Shown here piece by piece: positions 51,259 to 61,635 of a stretch of 64,000 nt of DNA. The DNA is taken from assembly GCF_004402045.1 (NCBI RefSeq), contig NZ_SOMG01000017.1, positions 1 to 64,000 of the forward strand, in the 5' to 3' direction. The stretch's first letter is position 1, and each line of letters begins with the position of its first letter. The position numbers and the translations under genes were made by a program. The notes beneath the pieces were generated by a model, which was not told where the DNA came from, did no database searches, and saw only the letters and a list, made by a program, of their open reading frames with translations. The DNA comes from Lelliottia nimipressuralis. Its GTDB lineage: Bacteria; Pseudomonadota; Gammaproteobacteria; Enterobacterales; Enterobacteriaceae.

Positions 51259-53088
51259 GTGGCGCAGGCGGAAGTATTGAATCAGGAGTCGCTGGCTAAA
51301 CAGGTTTTGCATGAAACCTTTGGCTATCAGCAGTTCCGCCCTGGCCAGGAAACCATCATTGAAACGGTGCTGGAAGGTCGCGATTGCCTGGTGGTGATGC
51401 CGACCGGCGGCGGTAAATCCCTCTGTTATCAGGTGCCCGCGCTGGTGCTTAACGGCCTGACGGTCGTGGTATCGCCTCTGATTTCGCTGATGAAAGACCA
51501 GGTTGACCAGCTGCTCGCCAACGGCGTGGCGGCAGCCTGTCTTAACTCCACGCAAACCCGTGAGCAGCAGCAAGAGGTGATGGCCGGGTGCCGCACCGGG
51601 CAGATCCGCCTGCTGTATATCGCGCCGGAACGCCTGATGCTGGATAACTTCCTCGACCATCTCGCGCACTGGAACCCGGTCCTGCTGGCGGTGGATGAAG
51701 CGCACTGTATCTCCCAGTGGGGACACGATTTCCGCCCGGAATACGCTGCGCTCGGCCAGCTGCGCCAGCGCTTCCCCGAGCTGCCGTTTATGGCGCTTAC
51801 CGCCACGGCAGATGACACCACCCGTCTGGATATTGTTCGCCTGCTGGGGCTGAACGACCCTTATATTCAGGTCAGCAGCTTCGACCGCCCCAACATCCGC
51901 TACATGCTGATGGAAAAATTCAAGCCGCTGGATCAGCTCTTACGCTACGTGCAGGAGCAGCGCGGCAAGTCCGGCATTATCTACTGCAACAGCCGTGCGA
52001 AGGTCGAAGACACCGCCGCACGTCTGCAAAACCGCGGCTTTAGCGCGGCGGCCTACCATGCCGGGTTAGAGAACCACATCCGTGCCGACGTGCAGGAGAA
52101 ATTCCAGCGCGATGACCTGCAAATTGTGGTGGCGACGGTGGCGTTCGGCATGGGGATCAACAAGCCCAACGTGCGCTTTGTGGTGCATTTCGATATTCCG
52201 CGCAATATCGAATCCTACTATCAGGAAACCGGCCGTGCCGGGCGTGACGGCCTGCCAGCGGAAGCGATGCTGTTTTACGATCCGGCCGATATGGCATGGC
52301 TGCGCCGCTGCCTGGAGGAAAAACCGCAGGGACAGCTCCAGGATATCGAGCGTCACAAGCTCAACGCGATGGGCGCGTTTGCCGAAGCGCAAACCTGCCG
52401 TCGTCTGGTGCTGCTCAACTACTTTGGTGAAGGGCGACAGGAGCCGTGCGGCAACTGCGATATCTGCCTGGATCCGCCGAAACAGTACGATGGCCTGATG
52501 GACGCGCGTAAGGCGCTCTCGACCATCTACCGTGTGAATCAACGCTTCGGGATGGGCTACGTGGTGGAAGTGCTGCGCGGTGCTAATAACCAGCGTATTC
52601 GCGACATGGGCCACGACAAGCTCCCTGTCTACGGTATTGGCAAGGAGCAGAGCCACGAGCACTGGGTCAGCATTATCCGCCAGCTGATTCACCTCGGCTT
52701 TGCCACACAAAACATTGCTCAGCACTCCGCGCTACAGCTTACCGAAGCGGCGCGCCCGGTCCTGCGCGGTGACGTTGAACTGAAGCTCGCCGTGCCGCGC
52801 GTTCTCGCCCTGAAGCCGCGGGTGATGCAAAAATCGTACGGCGGCAATTACGACCGCAAGCTGTTTGCCAAACTGCGCAAGCTGCGTAAAGCCATTGCTG
52901 ATGAAGAGAATATCCCGCCTTACGTGGTGTTCAACGACGCGACGCTGATTGAGATGGCCGAACAGATGCCCCTCAGCGCCAGCGAAATGCTCAGCGTCAA
53001 CGGCGTCGGCACGCGCAAGCTGGAGCGCTTCGGTAAGGAGTTTATGGCGCTCATCCGTTCACATGCCGATGGTGATGATGAGGAGTAG
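51259..53088 (+). CDS. recQ: ATP-dependent DNA helicase RecQ
   Basis: A 609-residue RecQ helicase of the RecF pathway. Walker A MPTGGGKS is at residues 47-54, then DEAHCISQWGHDFRPEY, ALTATA and QETGRAGRDG. The zinc motif C-N16-C-xx-C-xx-C (CRRLVLLNYFGEGRQ..CGNCDIC) and C-terminal HRDC domain are present. I chose the GTG at 51259 ((M)AQAEVLN, with GGGG 6 bases upstream). The frame is open to a TTG at 51196, which would add 21 hydrophobic residues not found in RecQ. Confidence 0.95.
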   Translation: MAQAEVLNQESLAKQVLHETFGYQQFRPGQETIIETVLEGRDCLVVMPTGGGKSLCYQVPALVLNGLTVVVSPLISLMKDQVDQLLANGVAAACLNSTQTREQQQEVMAGCRTGQIRLLYIAPERLMLDNFLDHLAHWNPVLLAVDEAHCISQWGHDFRPEYAALGQLRQRFPELPFMALTATADDTTRLDIVRLLGLNDPYIQVSSFDRPNIRYMLMEKFKPLDQLLRYVQEQRGKSGIIYCNSRAKVEDTAARLQNRGFSAAAYHAGLENHIRADVQEKFQRDDLQIVVATVAFGMGINKPNVRFVVHFDIPRNIESYYQETGRAGRDGLPAEAMLFYDPADMAWLRRCLEEKPQGQLQDIERHKLNAMGAFAEAQTCRRLVLLNYFGEGRQEPCGNCDICLDPPKQYDGLMDARKALSTIYRVNQRFGMGYVVEVLRGANNQRIRDMGHDKLPVYGIGKEQSHEHWVSIIRQLIHLGFATQNIAQHSALQLTEAARPVLRGDVELKLAVPRVLALKPRVMQKSYGGNYDRKLFAKLRKLRKAIADEENIPPYVVFNDATLIEMAEQMPLSASEMLSVNGVGTRKLERFGKEFMALIRSHADGDDEE

Positions 53089-53149
53089 TCAGCCGGGCGA
53101 AAAAGTGCCAGGATGATGACTCACTGAATTATTTCCCCGCGAGCTAATT

Positions 53150-53770
53150 ATGTTAATGCTATTTCTTACCGTGGCGTTGGTGCACATCGTTGCGCTGATG
53201 AGCCCGGGCCCAGACTTTTTCTTCGTGTCACAAACGGCCGTCAGCCGCTCCCGCAAAGAGGCGATGATGGGCGTGCTCGGTATCACCATGGGCGTCATGG
53301 TCTGGGCGGCGGTCGCGCTGCTTGGTCTGAACCTGATTCTGGCAAAGATGGCCTGGCTGCATAACATCATTATGGTTGGCGGTGGCCTGTACCTGTGCTG
53401 GATGGGCTACCAGATGCTGCGTGGGGCGCTGAAGAAAGAAGAGAAAAAACCGGAAGAGCCAAAGGTTGAGCTGGCAACGGGCGGCCGCAGTTTTGTAAAA
53501 GGGCTGCTGACCAACCTGGCGAACCCGAAAGCCATTATCTATTTCGGCTCAGTATTTTCGCTATTTGTCGGCGATAACGTCGGCGCGGGTGCGCGCTGGG
53601 GCATCTTCCTGCTGATCGTCGTTGAAACCTTTGCCTGGTTCACCATCGTGGCAAGCCTGTTTGCCTTACCGGCGATGCGCCGCGGCTATCAGCGCATCGC
53701 GAAGTGGATTGACGGCTTCGCCGGCGCACTGTTCGCCGGCTTCGGCATTCATCTCATCATTTCTCGCTAA
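53150..53770 (+). CDS. rhtC: Threonine exporter RhtC
   Basis: A 206-residue LysE-family efflux protein with about six membrane segments. Family signature [21 protein letters not shown] is near the N-terminus. E. coli RhtC exports threonine (and homoserine). It follows recQ by 61 bp and is convergent with rhtB, the stop codons overlapping by 4 bases. Confidence 0.94.
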   Translation: MLMLFLTVALVHIVALMSPGPDFFFVSQTAVSRSRKEAMMGVLGITMGVMVWAAVALLGLNLILAKMAWLHNIIMVGGGLYLCWMGYQMLRGALKKEEKKPEEPKVELATGGRSFVKGLLTNLANPKAIIYFGSVFSLFVGDNVGAGARWGIFLLIVVETFAWFTIVASLFALPAMRRGYQRIAKWIDGFAGALFAGFGIHLIISR

Positions 53771-54387
53771 GCATGACGCGCTGACGCAAGCAGCGCGCCA
53801 ACCAGCATAAACAGCGAACCAAAGACTTTGTTCAGGGCCTTCATCTGCTTAGGCCCTTTAATCCACGCCGCAATCCGCTGCGCCAGCGTCGCGTAACCAA
53901 TCATCACGATGATATCGACGATAATGGTGGTCGCGCCCAGTACCACGTACTGCATCACCTGGGGCTGATGCGGAACGATAAACTGCGGGAACAGCGCGGC
54001 GAGGAAGACGATGCTTTTCGGGTTGGTGAGGTTGACGAAAACCGCGCGTTTAAACAGATGGCCGCGGTTTTGCGTCTGAGCGAGCGTATTCAGGTTGATG
54101 GAGCCCGCCGCGCGCCACTGCTGAATACCCAGCCAGATCAGATACGCTGCCCCGGCCCATTTCAGCACCTCAAAAGCCAGTACAGAGCGGGAGAACAGGG
54201 TGCCCAGACCAATCCCGACCAGGACGATGTGAATGCCCAGCCCGGCCTGCAAACCGGCAATCGACGCTGCCGCACCGCGATAGCCGTGGTTGATGGAAGT
54301 GGTCATGGTGTTAATGGCGCCCGAGCCCGGTGAAAGGCTAAGGATGATGGATGTCAGCAGGTAAGCGAACCACCACTCGAAGGTCAT
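53767..54387 (-). CDS. rhtB: Homoserine/homoserine lactone exporter RhtB
   Basis: A 206-residue LysE-family exporter, paralogous to the neighbouring rhtC. N-terminal signature [28 protein letters not shown]. coli RhtB exports homoserine, homoserine lactone and some other amino acids. Convergent with rhtC. Confidence 0.94.
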   Translation of the reverse strand: MTFEWWFAYLLTSIILSLSPGSGAINTMTTSINHGYRGAAASIAGLQAGLGIHIVLVGIGLGTLFSRSVLAFEVLKWAGAAYLIWLGIQQWRAAGSINLNTLAQTQNRGHLFKRAVFVNLTNPKSIVFLAALFPQFIVPHQPQVMQYVVLGATTIIVDIIVMIGYATLAQRIAAWIKGPKQMKALNKVFGSLFMLVGALLASARHA

Positions 54388-54496
54388 TTGAAACTCCCGA
54401 ATCGTCTGTTTTTATGCCACAATACGCTATTGTTGAGTCATTTTGTGACCGGTTACGAAAAAACGATATTCCTTGGCTTACGTGAGTGGAAACCCG

Positions 54497-55489
54497 ATGT
54501 TTCAGCAGAAAAAGGACTGGGAAACACGAGAAAACGCATTTGCTGCTTTCTCCATGGGGCCGCTGACCGATTTCTGGCGCCAGCGTGAGGAAGATGAGTT
54601 TACGGGCGTCGGTGATATACCGGTACGCTTTGTGCGTTTTCACGATAAGAAAAATGACCGGGTCATCGTGGTCTGTCCCGGGCGTATCGAGAGCTACATC
54701 AAATACGCCGAACTGGCCTATGACCTGTTCCATCTGGGCTTCGATGTACTGATTATCGATCACCGCGGGCAGGGGCTTTCGGGTCGCCTGTTATCGGATA
54801 CGCATCGCGGCCATGTGGATAACTTCAGCGATTACGTCGACGATCTCGCCGCGTTCTGGCAGCAGGAAGTCGAGCCTGGTCCATGGCGGAAGCGCTATAT
54901 TCTGGCGCACTCTATGGGCGGTGCGATTTCAACGCTGTTTTTACAGCGTCACGAACATAAATGCGACGCCATTGCGCTCACCGCGCCGATGTATGGCATC
55001 GTCATGCGCTTTCCGGACTGGATGGTGCGTCATATTCTCGACTGGGCTGAGGGCCATCAGCGCATTCGTGAAGGTTATGCCATCGGCACGGGGCGCTGGC
55101 GGGCGTTGCCGTTTGCGATGAACGTGCTGACCCACAGCCGACAGCGTTATCGTCGTAACCTGCGTTTTTATGCCGACGAACCGCGCCTGCGCGTGGGCGG
55201 CCCGACATATCACTGGGTGCGTGAAGGGATCCTTGCCGGTGAGCAGGTTCTGGCGGGCGTCGCGAATGACGATACGCCAACGCTCCTGATTCAGGCTGAA
55301 GAAGAGCGTGTGGTGGATAACCGCATGCATGACCGCTTTTGCGAACTCCGCGCTGCCGCCGGCCACCCTTGTGAAGGGGGAAAACCGTTGGTCATCAACG
55401 GCGCGTACCATGAGATCCTTTTTGAAAAGGACGCTATGCGCTCAGTCGCGCTTAACGCCATCGTCGAGTTTTTCGACCGGCATAACTGA
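54497..55489 (+). CDS. pldB: Lysophospholipase L2
   Basis: A 330-residue alpha/beta hydrolase that cleaves lysophospholipids at the inner membrane. The nucleophile elbow is AHSMGGAIS (GxSxG-type around Ser), with IIDHRGQGLSGR upstream and a C-terminal histidine in GAYHEILFEKD. I chose the ATG at 54497 (MFQQKKDWETREN), as in E. coli. It is 10 residues shorter at the C-terminus than E. coli PldB. It precedes yigL by 25 bp. Confidence 0.94.
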   Translation: MFQQKKDWETRENAFAAFSMGPLTDFWRQREEDEFTGVGDIPVRFVRFHDKKNDRVIVVCPGRIESYIKYAELAYDLFHLGFDVLIIDHRGQGLSGRLLSDTHRGHVDNFSDYVDDLAAFWQQEVEPGPWRKRYILAHSMGGAISTLFLQRHEHKCDAIALTAPMYGIVMRFPDWMVRHILDWAEGHQRIREGYAIGTGRWRALPFAMNVLTHSRQRYRRNLRFYADEPRLRVGGPTYHWVREGILAGEQVLAGVANDDTPTLLIQAEEERVVDNRMHDRFCELRAAAGHPCEGGKPLVINGAYHEILFEKDAMRSVALNAIVEFFDRHN

Positions 55490-55514
55490 TTTTCTATTGA
55501 GGTTAAATTTCCCT

Positions 55515-56315
55515 ATGTACCAGGTTGTTGCATCTGATTTAGATGGCACGCTGCTTTCTCCCGACCACACCCTGTCGCCTTACGCGAAAGAGACCTTAAA
55601 GCTTCTGACCGCCCGGGGCGTGAACTTTGTGTTTGCCACCGGCCGCCACCACGTAGACGTAGGGCAGATCCGCGATAATCTTGAGATCAAATCGTACATG
55701 ATCACCTCTAACGGTGCGCGCGTGCATGATACCGACGGCAACCTGATCTTTACCCACAACCTGGATCGCGATATTGCCGCCGATCTGTTCGGGGTAGTAC
55801 ATAACAACCCGAATATCGTCACCAACGTTTACCGCGACGACGACTGGTTTATGAACCGCCACCGCCCGGAAGAGATGCGCTTCTTCAAAGAGGCCGTATT
55901 CCAGTACTCGCTGTACGAGCCGGGTCTGCTGGAGCCGGAAGGGATCAGCAAGGTATTCTTCACCTGTGTAGACCATGAGGAATTGCTGCCGCTGGAGCAG
56001 GCAATTAACGCGCGCTGGGGCGATCGCGTTAATGTGAGCTTCTCAACGCTGACCTGTCTGGAAGTGATGGCCGGGGGCGTATCCAAAGGCCACGCGCTGG
56101 AAGCGGTTGCGAAACGTCTGGGCTTCGAGCTGAAAGACTGCATCGCCTTTGGTGACGGTATGAACGATGCCGAAATGCTTTCTATGGCGGGCAAGGGCTG
56201 CATTATGGAGAACGCGCACCAGCGCCTGAAAGACCTGCACCCGGAGCTGGAAGTGATCGGCACCAACGCTGACAACGCGGTACCGAAGTATCTGCGCAAG
56301 CTATTCCTTGAATAA
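55515..56315 (+). CDS. yigL: HAD sugar-phosphate / PLP phosphatase YigL
   Basis: A 266-residue Cof-type HAD phosphatase. The nucleophile motif SDLDGTLLS has D8 and D10; TSNGARVHD and FGDGMNDAEM provide motifs II and IV. E. coli YigL dephosphorylates sugar phosphates and is stabilised by the small RNA SgrS through a site inside the upstream pldB message. That pldB-yigL arrangement is kept, so the mechanism may be too. I chose the ATG at 55515; a longer in-frame start overlaps pldB. Confidence 0.94.
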   Translation: MYQVVASDLDGTLLSPDHTLSPYAKETLKLLTARGVNFVFATGRHHVDVGQIRDNLEIKSYMITSNGARVHDTDGNLIFTHNLDRDIAADLFGVVHNNPNIVTNVYRDDDWFMNRHRPEEMRFFKEAVFQYSLYEPGLLEPEGISKVFFTCVDHEELLPLEQAINARWGDRVNVSFSTLTCLEVMAGGVSKGHALEAVAKRLGFELKDCIAFGDGMNDAEMLSMAGKGCIMENAHQRLKDLHPELEVIGTNADNAVPKYLRKLFLE

Positions 56316-56397
56316 TCTTCATTTGATTATTTATCGCTCAGTTGTCAACTAAAGAGTTCGCTACAATGCCTGTCCTTCTTTCTGAGAGACAAGCATT

Positions 56398-57297
56398 GTG
56401 GCGCTACTCATTATCACCACTATCCTGTGGGCCTTCTCCTTTAGCCTGATTGGCGAATACCTTGCCGGTTCGGTCGACAGCTACTTCTCGGTGCTGATGC
56501 GCGTGGGGCTGGCGGCGCTGGTGTTCCTGCCGTTTCTGCGTACGCGCGGGCAATCGCTGAAAACGATTGTGTTGTATATGCTGGTGGGGGCGATGCAGCT
56601 CGGCATCATGTATCTGTTTAGCTTCCGGGCTTACGTCTACCTTTCCGTCTCTGAATTCCTGCTGTTCACCGTGCTAACGCCGCTCTATATCACGCTGATC
56701 TACGATTTGCTCAGCAAGCGCCGCCTGCGCTGGGGATACCTGCTGAGCGCGGCACTGGCGGTGATCGGCGCGGCGATTATTCGCTATGACAAAGTCAGCG
56801 ATCACTTCTGGACCGGGCTGATGTTCGTCCAGCTCGCCAACATCAGTTTTGCCATCGGCATGGTGGGCTACAAACGCCTGATGGAAACCCGTCCGATGCC
56901 GCAGCATAACGCGTTTGCCTGGTTCTATATGGGCGCCGCGATTATCGCGGTGGCGGCGTGGTTTATGCTTGGTAACCCGCAAAAGCTGCCGACCACCTCC
57001 GTGCAGTGGGGCGTTCTGATCTGGCTGGGCGTTGTGGCATCAGGGCTGGGGTATTTCATGTGGAACTACGGCGCTACTCAGGTAGACGCCGGTACGCTGG
57101 GGATCATGAACAACGTGCATGTCCCGGCAGGGTTGCTGGTCAACCTCGCCATCTGGCAGCAACAGCCGCACTGGCCGAGCTTCATTATTGGGGGAACGGT
57201 GATCCTGGCTTCGCTGTGGGTCCATCGACGCTGGGTCGCTCCGCGCTCCGCACAAACGGAAGATGGTCGCACGCGTGGTTCCGCGCTGAGCGAATAA
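56398..57297 (+). CDS. bioP: Biotin transporter BioP (YigM)
   Basis: A 299-residue EamA-family carrier with ten predicted membrane segments. E. coli YigM is a high-affinity biotin importer. GTG start at 56398. The -10 element TACAAT (56362-56367) lies about 30 bp upstream. Its last 113 bases overlap the convergent metR gene. Confidence 0.93.
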   Translation: MALLIITTILWAFSFSLIGEYLAGSVDSYFSVLMRVGLAALVFLPFLRTRGQSLKTIVLYMLVGAMQLGIMYLFSFRAYVYLSVSEFLLFTVLTPLYITLIYDLLSKRRLRWGYLLSAALAVIGAAIIRYDKVSDHFWTGLMFVQLANISFAIGMVGYKRLMETRPMPQHNAFAWFYMGAAIIAVAAWFMLGNPQKLPTTSVQWGVLIWLGVVASGLGYFMWNYGATQVDAGTLGIMNNVHVPAGLLVNLAIWQQQPHWPSFIIGGTVILASLWVHRRWVAPRSAQTEDGRTRGSALSE

Positions 57298-58138
57298 ACG
57301 CCTCTGTAATCGGCTGACGCTGCTCGCCATCGCGCACGGCGGCGTACAGCCTGCTCCACAGTCCTTCACCCAGGGTTTTTGTGACCACCAGACCCTGGCG
57401 TTCAAAACTCTCCACTACCCAGTGCGGCAGCGCTGCGATACCCATTCTGGCCGCCACCATCTGAATCAACAGCAGGGTGTTATCCACGCTTTTCAGCTGC
57501 GGGCTAATGCCTGCCGGCTGCAGGAAGTGACGCCAGATATCCAGACGACTGCGCTGAACCGGGTAAATCAGCAGCGTTTCCGTCGCCAGGTCTTCCGGCG
57601 TGATGCGCGTTTTGGCTGCCAGCGGATGATCCGGCGCCAGCACCAGGCGCACTTCATAATCAAACATCGGCGAATAGTGCAGGCCGCTGCGCGGCAGAAT
57701 ATCGGACGTCATCACCAGATCCAGCTCGCCCTGCTGCAGTGAGGGCTGCGGGTCGAACGTCACGCCGGATTTAAAGTCCATCTCTACCTGCGGCCACTTC
57801 TGGCGGAAGTTCTCAAGCGCGGGGGTTAGCCACTGAATACAGCTGTGGCATTCAATCGCGATACGCAGTTTGGTCTGCTGCGGTTCGTTACACGCCTGCA
57901 GCGCGCTGGCGATCTGTGGCAGTACCTGATTCGCCAGCTGCAGCAGGATCTCGCCCTGAGGTGTAAAGCGCAGCGGCTGGCTCTTACGCACAAAAAGACG
58001 AAATCCAAGGCGTTGTTCCAGATCGCTGAACTGGTGAGAAAGGGCGGACTGGGTCTGGTGCAGCGTGGCCGCCGCCGCCGCGAGCGAGCCGCAGTTCCGC
58101 AACGCTTGTAGCGTTTTCAGGTGTTTAATTTCGATCAT
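57185..58138 (-). CDS. metR: LysR-type regulator MetR
   Basis: A 317-residue LysR regulator of methionine synthesis with homocysteine as co-effector. The N-terminal helix-turn-helix is [20 protein letters not shown], followed by the effector domain. It activates metE and, in E. coli, metH and glyA. Divergent from metE across 115 bp that hold its binding sites. Confidence 0.95.
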   Translation of the reverse strand: MIEIKHLKTLQALRNCGSLAAAAATLHQTQSALSHQFSDLEQRLGFRLFVRKSQPLRFTPQGEILLQLANQVLPQIASALQACNEPQQTKLRIAIECHSCIQWLTPALENFRQKWPQVEMDFKSGVTFDPQPSLQQGELDLVMTSDILPRSGLHYSPMFDYEVRLVLAPDHPLAAKTRITPEDLATETLLIYPVQRSRLDIWRHFLQPAGISPQLKSVDNTLLLIQMVAARMGIAALPHWVVESFERQGLVVTKTLGEGLWSRLYAAVRDGEQRQPITEAFIRSARNHACDHLPFVRSAERPSVDGPTAKPGSPFPQ

Positions 58139-58150
58139 GAAAGTCCTTCA
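58138..58150. promoter_or_regulatory. MetR-binding site
   Basis: TGAA-N5-TTCA (TGAAAGTCCTTCA), the MetR half-site pair, overlapping the metR start codon. A second, weaker match is the TGAACATTTTGCG area at 58163. Confidence 0.72.
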
Positions 58151-58201
58151 CTTCGCCATGAACATTTTGCGCTTGAGGAATATACAGTACCTGCCAATTA
58201 T

Positions 58202-58225
58202 AGATGTGTAAACATCTGGACGTCT
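58202..58225. promoter_or_regulatory. MetJ met-box array before metE
   Basis: Three adjacent 8-bp boxes, AGATGTGT, AAACATCT and GGACGTCT, resembling the consensus AGACGTCT. They lie 28 bp before the metE start, so MetJ with S-adenosylmethionine would block both divergent promoters. Confidence 0.8.
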
Positions 58226-58253
58226 AAATAACGAATTTCACAAGGGGCACACC

Positions 58254-60515
58254 ATGACAATCCGCAATCACACTCTCGGTTTCCCTCGCGTTGGCCTGCG
58301 TCGCGAGCTGAAAAAAGCGCAAGAAAGCTACTGGGCGGGTAACGCCACCCGTGAAGAGCTGCTGGCGGTGGGACGCGAGCTGCGCGCCCGTCACTGGGAT
58401 CAGCAAAAACAGGCGGGCATTGACCTGCTGCCGGTGGGCGATTTCGCCTGGTACGACCATGTTCTGACGACCAGCCTGCTGCTTGGCAACGTGCCGGCTC
58501 GTCATCAGAACAAAGATGGATCGGTAGATATCGATACCCTGTTCCGCATCGGCCGTGGCCGTGCACCAACGGGGGAGCCAGCGGCAGCGGCGGAAATGAC
58601 CAAGTGGTTCAACACCAACTATCACTATATGGTGCCGGAGTTCGTCAAGGGCCAGCAGTTCAGGCTGACCTGGACGCAGCTGCTGGATGAAGTGGACGAA
58701 GCGCTGGCGCTGGGTCATCAGGTGAAGCCCGTATTGCTGGGGCCAGTCACCTACCTGTGGCTGGGTAAAGTTAAAGGCGAGCAGTTTGACCGACTCAGCC
58801 TGCTGAAGGATATTCTGCCGGTCTATAAACAGGTACTGATTGAGCTGGGGAAACGCGGCATACAGTGGGTACAAATCGACGAACCTGCGCTGGTGCTCGA
58901 ACTGCCCAAGGTTTGGCTCGATGCCTTCAAACCGGCGTATGAGGCACTCACCGGTCAGGTAAAACTCCTGCTGACCACCTATTTCGAAGGCGTGACGCCA
59001 AACCTGAAAACCATTACCGCGCTGCCGGTTCAGGGCCTGCACGTTGACCTCGTACACGGTAAAGATGACGTGGCGGAACTGCATAAGCGGCTGCCAGCGG
59101 ACTGGCTGCTCTCTGCCGGTTTGATCAACGGCCGTAACGTCTGGCTTGCCGATCTCACTGAGAAATACGCCCAGATTAAGGACATCGTTGGCAAACGTGA
59201 GCTGTGGGTGGCCTCTTCCTGTTCTCTGCTGCACAGCCCGATCGATCTGAGCGTCGAAACCCGTCTGGATGCCGAGGTAAAAAGCTGGTTTGCCTTCGCC
59301 CTGCAAAAGTGCGAAGAGCTGGCCCTGCTGCGCGACGCGCTGAACAGCGGCGACACGGCGGCAATAGCAGAATGGAGCGCACCGATTCAGGCGCGCCGTC
59401 ACTCGGCTCGCGTCCATAACCCGGCGGTGGAAAAACGCCTGGTGGCCATCACCGCCCAGGACAGCCAGCGTCAGAGCCCGTATGAAGTGCGCGCCGACGC
59501 GCAGCGCGCCCGCTTCAACCTGCCTGCGTGGCCGACCACCACAATTGGTTCCTTCCCGCAGACCACCGAGATCCGCGGCCTGCGTCTGGATTTCAAAAAA
59601 GGCAATCTGGATGCGAATCACTACCGCACCGGTATCGCCGAACACATCAAGCAGGCGATTATCGAGCAGGAACGTCTGGGTCTGGACGTGCTGGTGCACG
59701 GTGAGGCCGAGCGTAACGACATGGTGGAATACTTCGGTGAACATCTGGACGGTTTCGTGTTTACCCAGAACGGCTGGGTGCAGAGCTACGGCTCCCGCTG
59801 CGTGAAGCCACCGGTGGTTATCGGTGACGTCAGCCGCCCGGAAGCGATCACCGTGGAGTGGGCGAAATACGCGCAGTCCCTGACGGACAAGCCGGTGAAA
59901 GGCATGCTCACCGGTCCGGTAACGATTCTTTGCTGGTCCTTCCCGCGTGAAGACGTGACCCGTGAAACCATCGCGAAGCAAATTGCGCTGGCATTGCGTG
60001 ACGAAGTGGCCGATCTCGAAGCCGCAGGCATTGGCATCATCCAGATTGACGAACCGGCGCTACGCGAAGGCTTGCCGCTGCGCCGCAGCGACTGGGATGC
60101 GTATTTACAGTGGGGCGTGGAAGCGTTCCGCATCAACGCCGCGGTCGCGAAGGACGACACCCAGATCCACACCCACATGTGTTACTGCGAATTTAACGAC
60201 ATCATGGATTCGATTGCCGCGCTGGACGCTGACGTGATCACCATCGAGACCTCGCGTTCAGACATGGAACTGCTGGAGTCGTTTGAAGAGTTCGACTACC
60301 CGAATGAGATTGGGCCGGGCGTGTACGACATTCACTCCCCGAACGTGCCGAGCGTGGAGTGGATTGAAGCCCTGTTGAAAAAAGCGGCTCAGCGCATTCC
60401 GGCAGAACGCCTGTGGGTGAACCCGGACTGCGGACTGAAAACCCGCGGCTGGCCGGAAACCCGTGCAGCGCTCGCCAACATGGTGAAGGCGGCGCAGAAC
60501 TTGCGTCAGGGTTGA
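58254..60515 (+). CDS. metE: Cobalamin-independent methionine synthase
   Basis: A 753-residue enzyme that transfers a methyl group from 5-methyltetrahydropteroyltri-glutamate to homocysteine. Two homologous barrels: the N-terminal half starts [20 protein letters not shown]; the C-terminal catalytic half has [22 protein letters not shown], and zinc ligands in [11 protein letters not shown] and NPDCGLKTR. Expressed through MetR activation and MetJ repression at the upstream sites. Confidence 0.97.
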   Translation: MTIRNHTLGFPRVGLRRELKKAQESYWAGNATREELLAVGRELRARHWDQQKQAGIDLLPVGDFAWYDHVLTTSLLLGNVPARHQNKDGSVDIDTLFRIGRGRAPTGEPAAAAEMTKWFNTNYHYMVPEFVKGQQFRLTWTQLLDEVDEALALGHQVKPVLLGPVTYLWLGKVKGEQFDRLSLLKDILPVYKQVLIELGKRGIQWVQIDEPALVLELPKVWLDAFKPAYEALTGQVKLLLTTYFEGVTPNLKTITALPVQGLHVDLVHGKDDVAELHKRLPADWLLSAGLINGRNVWLADLTEKYAQIKDIVGKRELWVASSCSLLHSPIDLSVETRLDAEVKSWFAFALQKCEELALLRDALNSGDTAAIAEWSAPIQARRHSARVHNPAVEKRLVAITAQDSQRQSPYEVRADAQRARFNLPAWPTTTIGSFPQTTEIRGLRLDFKKGNLDANHYRTGIAEHIKQAIIEQERLGLDVLVHGEAERNDMVEYFGEHLDGFVFTQNGWVQSYGSRCVKPPVVIGDVSRPEAITVEWAKYAQSLTDKPVKGMLTGPVTILCWSFPREDVTRETIAKQIALALRDEVADLEAAGIGIIQIDEPALREGLPLRRSDWDAYLQWGVEAFRINAAVAKDDTQIHTHMCYCEFNDIMDSIAALDADVITIETSRSDMELLESFEEFDYPNEIGPGVYDIHSPNVPSVEWIEALLKKAAQRIPAERLWVNPDCGLKTRGWPETRAALANMVKAAQNLRQG

Positions 60516-60540
60516 GGCGTTAGTCACTTCCGTTATGTAG

Positions 60541-60575
60541 GCCCGGCAAGGCGTAACCGCCACCGGGCTTTTTTT
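60541..60575 (+). repeat. REP unit serving as metE terminator
   Basis: GCCCGGCAAGGCGTAACC and GCCACCGGGC form the palindrome (60541-60568), followed by seven T residues. It lies at the convergent metE/ysgA junction and would terminate metE. Confidence 0.83.
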
Positions 60576-61380
60576 ACGCTTTCTTCCCGCCGTACTGACT
60601 AAACCACGCCAGCATTCTCTGCCAGCCATCTTTGGCTGATTCCGCGTGATAGCTCGGACGATAATCGGCGTTAAACGCATGCCCGGCGTCCGGGTACACC
60701 ACAATCTCTGCCTTTGCATTTGCTGCGCGGAGCGCATGGCGCATGGTCTCTACCGAATCCAGCGAAATACCGGTGTCCTGACCGCCGTACAGCCCTAACA
60801 CCGGGGCATTTAACTCAGTGGCAATATCAACGGGATGTTTCGGTGAATTCAGCGTTTTTTCACCCACCAGTTTGCCGTACCAGGCGACAGCGGCTTTGAG
60901 TTGCGGGTTATGCGCGGCATACAGCCAGCTAATGCGTCCGCCCCAGCAGAAACCGGTGACCAGCAGGCGGTGTGGATCGCCCCCGTTGCGCGCCGCCCAG
61001 CTAGCGACGTGATCGAGATCGGCCAGTACCTGAGCGTCAGGAACTTTGCTGACCAGGTTACTGAGCAATGTGGGAATATCGCTGTAGTCGTTCGGATCGC
61101 CCTGACGGAAGTAGAGCTCTGGGGCAACGGCCAGATACCCTTCCAGCGCCAGCCGGCGGCAGAGGTCGCGAATGTGTTCGTGAACCCCAAAAATCTCCTG
61201 AATCACAATCACGATGGGCAGCGGGCCGTCTGCCGATTTTGGCCGTGCGTGATAAGCAGGCATATTCTCCCCCTGCGAGGGAATGGAGGTCTCACCCGCG
61301 GTAATTGCCGCTTCTGGCGTCGACACGATGGTTGAAGCATGCGGAGCCGCAGCAGGTGCAAATCCGGTTTTTTCAGTCAT
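60574..61380 (-). CDS. ysgA: Dienelactone hydrolase family protein YsgA
   Basis: A 268-residue alpha/beta hydrolase of the dienelactone hydrolase family. The nucleophile elbow has cysteine in place of serine (TGFCWGGRISW); PDAGHAFNADYRPSYH holds the histidine. The first 40 residues are low-complexity, with many Ala, Thr and Pro. Physiological substrate unknown. Divergent from udp. Confidence 0.91.
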   Translation of the reverse strand: MTEKTGFAPAAAPHASTIVSTPEAAITAGETSIPSQGENMPAYHARPKSADGPLPIVIVIQEIFGVHEHIRDLCRRLALEGYLAVAPELYFRQGDPNDYSDIPTLLSNLVSKVPDAQVLADLDHVASWAARNGGDPHRLLVTGFCWGGRISWLYAAHNPQLKAAVAWYGKLVGEKTLNSPKHPVDIATELNAPVLGLYGGQDTGISLDSVETMRHALRAANAKAEIVVYPDAGHAFNADYRPSYHAESAKDGWQRMLAWFSQYGGKKA

Positions 61381-61492
61381 GGCATTCTCCGTACCAATGA
61401 GTTAGCGCAAAGGTAAATATAGACACCAGGTTAACAACTCACAGTGCCTTAAACGGTCTATCTTTTGTGCAGCACCTGGCGATATAACTTGT

Positions 61493-61514
61493 TAATGTGA
61501 TGTGAATCACTTTT
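61493..61514 (+). promoter_or_regulatory. CRP site 2 of udp
   Basis: TGTGA-N6-TCACT, centred at about 61503.5. It forms the distal member of a CRP pair with the site at 61545. Confidence 0.8.
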
Positions 61515-61544
61515 TGATGGAAAATTAATGCAATCATTTTCATT

Positions 61545-61566
61545 CATGGTGAGGCGCGTCACGAAA
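61545..61566 (+). promoter_or_regulatory. CRP site 1 of udp
   Basis: GGTGA-N6-TCACG, centred at about 61555.5, exactly 52 bp from site 2. This spacing equals that of the E. coli udp promoter (about -41.5 and -93.5), where CytR binds between the sites and represses. Confidence 0.78.
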
Positions 61567-61635
61567 TTAAGCTTACCGCTTCTGTAAAGTACCGTTTTAC
61601 TTCTTCTGACTAACCGACCCACAGAGGAGTCACCT

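Noticed and set aside
56352-56376. A possible BirA operator before bioP (TTGTCAACT and TACAA)
   Set aside because: The first half resembles the biotin operator but the second half matches poorly and the spacing is far shorter than the usual 15-16 bp. I could not support it.
58224-59981. A 585-codon open frame on the minus strand opposite metE
   Set aside because: It lies wholly opposite a strongly conserved enzyme, has no recognisable domain and is rich in residues typical of mirrored GC-rich codons. A shadow frame.
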